DNA of 12,129 bases from JANQLU01 sp964434955. Lineage in GTDB: Bacteria; Planctomycetota; Planctomycetia; Pirellulales; Pirellulaceae. This document shows, one piece after another, positions 7,552 through 12,129 of this stretch. The translations under genes were made by a program, and so were the position numbers. How positions within the stretch are numbered: position 1 is the stretch's first letter; the number at the start of each line of letters is the position of its first letter. The notes beneath the pieces were generated by a model. That model was not told the origin of the DNA. It did not search any database and saw only the letters and a program-made list of their open reading frames with translations. Where the stretch lies: positions 1 through 12,129 of the forward strand of contig CAYSXI010000161.1 in assembly GCA_964434955.1 (NCBI GenBank). The letters are read 5' to 3'.

Positions 7552-7564
7552 TTCTTGTTCCCTG

Positions 7565-7588
7565 GCACAGGAGCCGAAGCTCCTGTGC
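7565..7588. repeat. Perfect 10-bp inverted repeat with CGAA loop
   Basis: GCACAGGAGC (7565-7574) and GCTCCTGTGC (7579-7588) flank CGAA. It starts 14 bases after the terminator stem. It has no T-run of terminator quality, so its role is unclear. It could be a back-up terminator, an RNA-stability element or a dispersed repeat. Confidence 0.7.
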
Positions 7589-8053
7589 ACAGTTTAAAGC
7601 TCAGTCGTGAGCGCTTGCCGAAACGGTCGACCCAGAAACCATTGTTTCGACAAGAAAAATGCTCTAACCCAGGAGGGAGGGTAAAACGTCAATTCCCGCA
7701 TTACCGACGTTACGACTTTGCTTCAAAAGTGTTTTGTTGTTTTTCTTGGCTCAATCAAGTTGCCGTTGCGGCTTGCAATCTCGATTGCGGGCGTACGTTT
7801 ACAAGAGTTTTGGAATTTGCCGCAATAGAAGTTTTTGCAAAAAACAAAAAGAATCGAAGTTTGGGCGGAGATTTGTTCAAAAGCTCAGAAATTCGCGATT
7901 TGCGGCTATTCAATGTTCGGCTTAGCACCGCAATGAATCAGTTTCGCGATCGCGGCAAAGCGGGTCGCTAGCGTGTATCGTGCCTGAAGGCGGGAACTTG
8001 GCCGTCGCGTCGCCGGTGTGTGGGCCGTTGTCGGGCGGGAATGTGACGAATGC

Positions 8054-8124
8054 GTCAAGGAACCCCGGCGAGTCAAGGAACCCGGCGAGTCGAGGGCACG
8101 CAACCGCGTCGAGGCACGTTTCGC
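8054..8124. repeat. Degenerate tandem repeat, about 17-19 bp units
   Basis: Four units begin with GTC(A/G)AGG. The first two are nearly identical (GTCAAGGAACCCCGGCGA at 8054-8071 and the same minus one C at 8072-8088). The next two (8089-8107 and 8108-8124) share only the start and a GCACG element. One-base length differences make a protein-coding repeat unlikely. Confidence 0.6.
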
Positions 8125-8557
8125 CCAGATCGAGATAACTTTGTGGCGTTGAAGGTTGGGTTTGCCGGATGAAAATCGGGAAGGACTGAACGTTCACTAC
8201 TTTTTTGTCGGGCGGGCGAACCAAATCGAGGTCAGCTACGTTCTATCCGCGTTAGAGAGTTTCAGGTTGTCTGTAGGGGGGACACGATGCTTTACCATGT
8301 CGCCGCGGGCATGTCTTGATCCAGCCTTAACTTGAAATGACTGATCTAACGGTCGTTTTCTTAACAACAGGTTAGTAGCATTGAAAACGAAGCTGGAATA
8401 AATTCCCAATTGGATTACCCCAAGGTCAGCTTGGTTGCCCGGAAGATCAAGTTTTCTTGACCGGAGGGGAAAGCAATGGTCCAATAGGAACAAGCGATCT
8501 CGTTGCCTCGTCAAGATCGGTTGGCCATCCGGCATTGCGCTTCAATGGATTTCCGAC

Positions 8558-8563
8558 AGGAGG
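8558..8563 (+). promoter_or_regulatory. Full AGGAGG ribosome binding site that sets a TTG start
   Basis: AGGAGG is followed by a seven-base spacer and then TTG at 8571, which is in frame with the long open frame to 9419. An earlier in-frame TTG at 8457 has no such site. This decides the start of the next gene. Confidence 0.75.
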
Positions 8564-8570
8564 CAGTTCT

Positions 8571-9419
8571 TTGAACGTCAGTGATTTTCGGGCAAACGGC
8601 CCGCGGGCAAAAACAAGTGATTCTTCGTCATTCGAAGTCACTCAGCCATCAGAGATTCACGACACCGAATGTTATGACACAACCGTGTTTACACGGGGCG
8701 TCGAAGATGCGGATTCGAGGAAGCCCGATCAGGCGCCCTCGAGCGATACCGCAAGTGCATCCAACGAGTGGACGTTGTCCGTCGATTCGCCAGAGATGCT
8801 TGAAGTGGGTGAGCGGCTTATTCAGGCAATGAAAAAGCTGTTGCGGGCCCATCGTTTCGCAATTGATTGCAATCGTTCCCGCTGGGATTTTGCTGTCGAG
8901 ATCGCCGAATTGCGTGCATTAAGCGTTTCCAATGAGGAACTTCGCTGGCTGATCGGTAAAGGTCTGATTGATCACGCCGAGGAAATCCCGGGCGACGAAA
9001 ACCGGCGAAATTTCAATGCACCCAGTGGATTTACTTTGAGCAAGCAGACTTGTTTCGTCCTCACCGATATTGGGATTCAACAGGCCCAGGTTCAGATTCG
9101 CAGCGCCAAAATAAGCGCTCGGAGTCCCGAACAAAGTCAAAAGCCTTGTTGGGACCTGGTGAGGCATGAACTGCGCTTGGGTGAAACGCTGGTCAAGAAG
9201 TTTAAATGGCGAGCCGCCAACCAAGAAGCGATTCTTTGCGCCTTCGAAGAGGAAGGCTGGCCGCCCCATATCGATGATCCGCTTCCGCCGATACTGGATA
9301 AAGATCCCAAGCGAAGGCTGAGCGATGCCATCAAGTGTCTGAACCGAAAGCAACTCAATACCCTGGTCCGGTTTTCGGGTGACGGGACCGGCGAAGGCGT
9401 TTACTGGGAGTTGATATAG
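8571..9419 (+). CDS. Planctomycete-type hypothetical protein with two conserved regions, possibly DNA-binding
   Basis: A 282-residue cytoplasmic protein of unknown function. Residues 1-80 are a polar, probably disordered leader rich in Ser, Asp and Thr. Region one, about 83-165, has WDFAVEIAELRALSVSNEEL, RWLIGKGLIDHAEE and then TLSKQTCFVLTDIG. The helical pattern followed by a strand pair looks like a winged helix, which is inference. Region two, about 195-282, has CWDLVRHELRLGETLVKKFK, NQEAILCAFEEEGWPPHIDD and RFSGDGTGEGVYWELI. I recall this second region as widespread in planctomycete genomes but cannot attach a function. I see no catalytic residues. The TTG start follows a perfect AGGAGG; a longer version from TTG 8457 would add 38 residues. 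The gene is isolated, with long gaps on both sides, and likely monocistronic. Confidence 0.82.
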   Translation: MNVSDFRANGPRAKTSDSSSFEVTQPSEIHDTECYDTTVFTRGVEDADSRKPDQAPSSDTASASNEWTLSVDSPEMLEVGERLIQAMKKLLRAHRFAIDCNRSRWDFAVEIAELRALSVSNEELRWLIGKGLIDHAEEIPGDENRRNFNAPSGFTLSKQTCFVLTDIGIQQAQVQIRSAKISARSPEQSQKPCWDLVRHELRLGETLVKKFKWRAANQEAILCAFEEEGWPPHIDDPLPPILDKDPKRRLSDAIKCLNRKQLNTLVRFSGDGTGEGVYWELI

Positions 9420-9485
9420 ACCGCGGCAATCATTGTCGTCACCATTCAGGTAGTCACGGTCCAGAAGTCACTTGTTTGACGCGTG

Positions 9486-9545
9486 TCTTTTGAGGCATTC
9501 TGGTTTTAATGGCTTCAAAAGATCCAAGGAATTGATTCCTTGGAT
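9486..9545 (+). repeat. Two consecutive stem-loops downstream of the hypothetical gene
   Basis: First stem: TCTTTTGAGGC (9486-9496) with GCTTCAAAAGA (9512-9522), 11 bp including one G-U pair. Second stem: ATCCAAGGAA (9522-9531) with TTCCTTGGAT (9536-9545), a perfect 10 bp with a TTGA loop. They begin 66 nt after the stop at 9419. There is no T-run after the second stem, so terminator activity on the plus strand is uncertain. Confidence 0.6.
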
Positions 9546-9577
9546 GTCCGATCAGCTACCATGCTCACAAAATGCGT

Positions 9578-9628
9578 GGGCATGGAAGACTGACCGGTGT
9601 GGAAGCTTGGTCGGTGTGGAAGCCTGGT
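9578..9628. repeat. 17-bp tandem repeat, two near-perfect and one decayed copy
   Basis: CGGTGTGGAAGCTTGGT at 9595-9611 is repeated at 9612-9628 with a single T-to-C change. A preceding unit at 9578-9594 matches at about 10 of 17 positions. Confidence 0.65.
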
Positions 9629-9857
9629 CGCGCGGTCCATAGGCTGCCAGCAATTTCGCGAGGCGATTTCTGCTTCACCGATTCACGGTTCGAATGGACT
9701 TTTTGAAACCGGGCAGGTTCAGTGGTTTGGTGAGACTGGCAAATCCCGGGCGATTGGACTTGGCCCGGGAAAATCAGCTCGGCCGAGAAGCCGATTGGAG
9801 GACGGTAGAAGCTTTCGGAATCCTGAGAAGAAAAAAGGTTTGGCGGCTTCTGCCCCA

Positions 9858-9881
9858 CACATATTAGATAACTACTATGTG
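9858..9881. promoter_or_regulatory. 24-bp near-palindrome, operator-like
   Basis: The arms read CACATATTAG and CTACTATGTG around ATAA, with 10 of 12 base pairs symmetric. It is A+T-rich compared with its flanks. This is the form of a dimeric-regulator site, but no regulated gene is adjacent. The symmetry is seen; the function is unknown. Confidence 0.4.
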
Positions 9882-10212
9882 CAAACCGCTCAAACCGTGG
9901 GAAATGGTACCGCCGCTTCTAAATCCCATCAACGTAAATCGCCCCATTTTGCGCTTAGTTGAATTTCAACACGTAATGACTTCATAAATAGCAAATGGAA
10001 ACGTTCAAGCATCCATGCGAACTTCGCTTATGCGCAAAATTGTGAAGCCCTGTCGTGCATTGCATTGTTTTTGCGACGCCGTTTTGCCGCCATATTTGGG
10101 CCCTCTTTGGCGGAGCCGGGCGAACGCATTTCAGTCATTGCCCAGGAAAGGCGCCGATCGATACCGATCATTCGAAACAACCAGATCGATCTTTGCGGAT
10201 GCGAATAAAAAA

Positions 10213-10232
10213 GGCGCGAATTCAATCGCGCC
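10213..10232 (-). terminator. Intrinsic terminator of the kinase-regulator operon
   Basis: Stem GGCGCGA / TCGCGCC of 7 bp with a six-base loop. On the minus strand it is followed by TTTTTTATTCG, 56 nt after the response-regulator stop at 10289. Confidence 0.85.
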
Positions 10233-10288
10233 TTCTCGCTTTGGATGGAAGGAATCGTGCGCCCGATGATGCTAGCCAAACGATCTCG

Positions 10289-10951
10289 CTAACCGACTTG
10301 GCTGGTTTGCCCGCTGCTTTCGCGGTAGATGCCCATCGTACGCGCTTCGGAAATCAGCTGGAGCAATTCCGCGCTGGTCCCGACTCCCAATTTTTTCAAG
10401 ATGCTCGAGCGTCGGAATTGCACGGTTCTCAAACTAACGTCCAGATCGCTGGCAATTCGGCGCTGGATTTTTCCTTCGACGATTCCATCAAGGACCAGTC
10501 GCTCATCGACAGAAAGGCTATTGATTTTCACAACGAGTTGCTGGCGGAATGAGTTTTCACTGCGGATTTTGATGTCCACCGCCATCGCCGCCTCAATCGC
10601 ATCCAATAGCTTGCGACTGCGATAAGGTTTTTCGAGAAAGTCGACGGCTCCATGTTTCAATGCTTGAACGCAATCGGGAATTTCTGCATAGCCAGTCAGC
10701 ATGATGGCTGGAATATCCACCGCCATTTCCCTCAAGCGTTCCAGTAGCTGCAGGCCACTGATTCCCGGCATGCGAACATCAAGCAAAATGCAGCCTCGAA
10801 GTTCCCGGTGTGCTGACTCGAGAAATTTCTCGGCGTTTTCAAAACACTCGACACGATAGCCGTGTGCCAAGATTACCTTTTCAACTGAACTGCGAACAAA
10901 TGGATCGTCGTCGACGACGTAGACGGTTGGCTGAGTGGTTTCCGTGATCAT
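10289..10951 (-). CDS. FixJ-type response regulator with LuxR-type DNA-binding domain
   Basis: A 220-residue transcription regulator. Receiver domain, about 8-125: acidic pocket D14-D16 (VVDDDP), phospho-acceptor D58 (CILLDVRMPG), switch T86 (IMLTGYAE) and K108 (FLEKPY) are all present, so it should be phosphorylatable. DNA-binding domain, about 143-205: LSVDERLVLDGIVEGK, then IASDLDVSLRTVQFRR and LKKLGVGTSAELL. It is the FixJ/LuxR helix-turn-helix, although the usual V-HR of the recognition helix is QFRR here. The start at 10951 is chosen because the receiver fold begins at once and AGGA sits in the 10-nt gap after the kinase stop. Longer versions would overlap the kinase gene by more than 100 bases. 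It is the second gene of a two-gene operon. Target genes cannot be read from the window. Confidence 0.92.
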   Translation of the reverse strand: MITETTQPTVYVVDDDPFVRSSVEKVILAHGYRVECFENAEKFLESAHRELRGCILLDVRMPGISGLQLLERLREMAVDIPAIMLTGYAEIPDCVQALKHGAVDFLEKPYRSRKLLDAIEAAMAVDIKIRSENSFRQQLVVKINSLSVDERLVLDGIVEGKIQRRIASDLDVSLRTVQFRRSSILKKLGVGTSAELLQLISEARTMGIYRESSGQTSQVG

Positions 10952-10961
10952 AATCCTGACT

Positions 10962-12129
10962 TTAATCAACCCTGTTAATCGACTCACCGGAGTTGCCCAG
11001 TGGGATTCTGATTTGAATACACAAACCAGACAGTGGGCCCGCGACCTCTTCAATGGTTCCGCCGTGAGATTCGACAATCATCTTCGCGACATACAATCCG
11101 ATTCCAAGTGAATTGGATTTCGTTGTCTCGAAAGGAAGGAATAAGTCGTCGCCACGGCGTCCACAAACTCCCTGCCCGGAATCGTTGACAGTGATAATCC
11201 AGTTATTCTGCTGGCAACGACAGCCGATGGCAATACACTTGCCTTTCAATTTTCCTGATTCAGATCGAAGATTTTCTGGGGGTTCGGCCAATTTGAGTTC
11301 GTCGATCGAATTGCGAATCAAGTTCATCAGGACATGTTGCAGCTGATTTCCGTTGACAAATGCGGTCGGAAGGCTCTTTTCAATTCGCACATCCAACTGA
11401 ATGTCGTTTTTGCGACATTCGACTTCGACCAATGATATCAAGTCGCCCAGAATATCGACAAAATTAAGGTTTTGTCCGTAATTGTCACTGCGATTGGCCA
11501 GGTCCTTGATGTTTCTCAGTTCCGACCCGGCCCGTTCGACTTCGTCAGAAATATTTTCGAGCGACTGACGAATCGCGTCCAGGTCTGAATTCAAATCAAG
11601 GCAAGAAAGCTTGGCCAGGTAGGCGTGATTTTCAATGACCGTCAATGGTTGATTCAGCTCAAATGCCATCTTGGCAATAATATCTGACTGCATCGCTTTT
11701 CGGGAAACCTGTTCCACGCATTCCAGAAACGTGTTTCGGCTTTTTGCGAAATACCGACGTTCCAATTCCAGCTCAGCGCGATCAAGAAGCTGCCGTAGGC
11801 GTTCCGAATTGATATCGTCGGTCCGCGGGCGATCGTCCAGCAAACTGACGAAGCCCAGGATTTTTCCTTCGCGGCTTTTCAGCGGGTAACCGAAAAAGCA
11901 TCGCGCACTGATTTCGGCAAGCCCATCATCATTTGGATACTTTCGATAGACCAAGTCCTGGATTCCCACCATTTCGAATGGTTCCTGGAAAATCATGGCG
12001 CAAGGCCGATTCTCGATCTCAATGATGGATTGATAAGCCAGCGGCGACGGAGAATGACAAGCGAGAACCGCAACTCGTGTCGTTGGAAAATCAATCGACT
12101 CACAGATCGATACCGACTTCAAGTCGGCG
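10962..12129 (-). CDS. Sensor histidine kinase with GAF-like domain, H-box His replaced by Phe (partial at 5' end)
   Basis: Partial: the frame stays open to the right edge, so the true N-terminus lies outside. Numbers count from the TTG at 12122. Residues up to about 120 look like the end of a GAF domain (ARCFFGYPLKSREGKILGFV). A coiled helix, about 105-150, leads to the dimerisation region. The H-box of this FixL/NtrB-like class normally reads HELNQPL, but here it is FELNQPL, with F154 encoded by TTT at 11661-11663. The ATPase domain looks complete: N-box NLIRNSIDEL (267-276), DSGQGV (314-319), LFLPFETTK (327-335), and the GIGL lid followed by IVESHGG. No transmembrane segment is visible, so it is probably soluble. 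It is paired with the FixJ-type regulator 10 nt downstream. It may be a pseudokinase, a phosphatase or ATP sensor, or use another residue. The family call is firm; the activity is open. Confidence 0.9.
   Translation of the reverse strand, partial: ADLKSVSICESIDFPTTRVAVLACHSPSPLAYQSIIEIENRPCAMIFQEPFEMVGIQDLVYRKYPNDDGLAEISARCFFGYPLKSREGKILGFVSLLDDRPRTDDINSERLRQLLDRAELELERRYFAKSRNTFLECVEQVSRKAMQSDIIAKMAFELNQPLTVIENHAYLAKLSCLDLNSDLDAIRQSLENISDEVERAGSELRNIKDLANRSDNYGQNLNFVDILGDLISLVEVECRKNDIQLDVRIEKSLPTAFVNGNQLQHVLMNLIRNSIDELKLAEPPENLRSESGKLKGKCIAIGCRCQQNNWIITVNDSGQGVCGRRGDDLFLPFETTKSNSLGIGLYVAKMIVESHGGTIEEVAGPLSGLCIQIRIPLGNSGESINRVD

Larger units (their letters stand above)
7400..8570. other. About 1.17 kb without a supportable gene
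   Basis: Contains the terminator and second hairpin at 7529-7588, degenerate tandem repeats at 8054-8124, and the leader of the next gene (8440-8570). Open frames of up to 138 codons here have atypical composition, no ribosome binding site and no family resemblance. I cannot exclude decayed remains of an old gene. Confidence 0.55.
9420..10288. other. About 870-base gap without a supportable gene
   Basis: Holds stacked inverted repeats (9486-9545), a 17-bp tandem repeat (9578-9628), a G+C-rich inverted repeat (TCCCGGGC 9744-9751 / GCCCGGGA 9763-9770), a 24-bp near-palindrome (9858-9881) and the response-regulator terminator (10213-10232). Open frames of 84-165 codons lack start signals and family resemblance. 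Confidence 0.55.

Noticed and set aside
7555..7971. 138-codon plus-strand open frame in the long gap
   Set aside because: It begins within the hairpin pair after the alkyltransferase, has no ribosome binding site and no protein-like pattern.
9680..9710. GGTTCGAAT resembling a tRNA T-loop
   Set aside because: No matching acceptor, D or anticodon stems can be drawn around it.
9744..9770. G+C-rich inverted repeat TCCCGGGC / GCCCGGGA
   Set aside because: Considered as a terminator, but there is no T-run on either strand; noted only as gap content.
10055..10552. 165-codon plus-strand open frame
   Set aside because: Most of it is antisense to the response regulator, and it crosses that gene's terminator.

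Overview
The window looks like chromosomal DNA from a planctomycete, most likely of the Pirellulales (Rhodopirellula/Mariniblastus-like). This is inferred from protein features only. One large secreted protein resembles the planctomycete DUF1598 family. There is a secreted protein with about 30 cysteines, and two hypothetical proteins resemble families I know only from planctomycetes. Genes are well spaced and several gaps exceed 500 bases. Base composition is about half G+C by eye. I saw no tRNA, rRNA, CRISPR array, transposase or phage gene.

Layout. (1) 70-2138, plus strand: a Deg1/HtrA-type membrane-anchored serine protease followed after 20 nt by ispD of the MEP isoprenoid pathway, probably one transcript. 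(2) 2139-2507: a gene-free gap with two perfect tandem 19-bp repeats that have sigma-54-like -24/-12 geometry, ending in a strong hairpin terminator. (3) 2508-6642, minus strand: three separately spaced genes, namely a conserved 247-residue hypothetical, a Cys-rich secreted protein with a His/Asp-rich tail, and a DUF1598-like secreted protein. Terminators follow the last two. (4) 6839-7399, plus: an O6-alkylguanine-DNA alkyltransferase, then a pair of hairpins. (5) 7400-8570: a long gap with degenerate tandem repeats. (6) 8571-9419, plus: a planctomycete-type protein of unknown function with an AGGAGG-driven TTG start. (7) 9420-10288: another long gap with stem-loops, a 17-bp tandem repeat and a 24-bp near-palindrome. 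(8) 10289 to the right edge, minus: a GAF-containing histidine kinase (cut by the edge) and a FixJ-type response regulator, 10 nt apart.

How they work together. htrA-ispD and the kinase-regulator pair are the only convincing operons. The other genes look like independent housekeeping or envelope genes. I find no defence island or mobile element. The most unusual direct observation is that the histidine kinase has Phe where its H-box should carry the phosphoacceptor His, while its ATP-binding boxes and the regulator's phospho-Asp are intact. Next in interest are the sigma-54-like tandem repeats, which could drive an unannotated small RNA, and the Cys/His-rich secreted protein, a candidate metal-binding or cell-envelope component.
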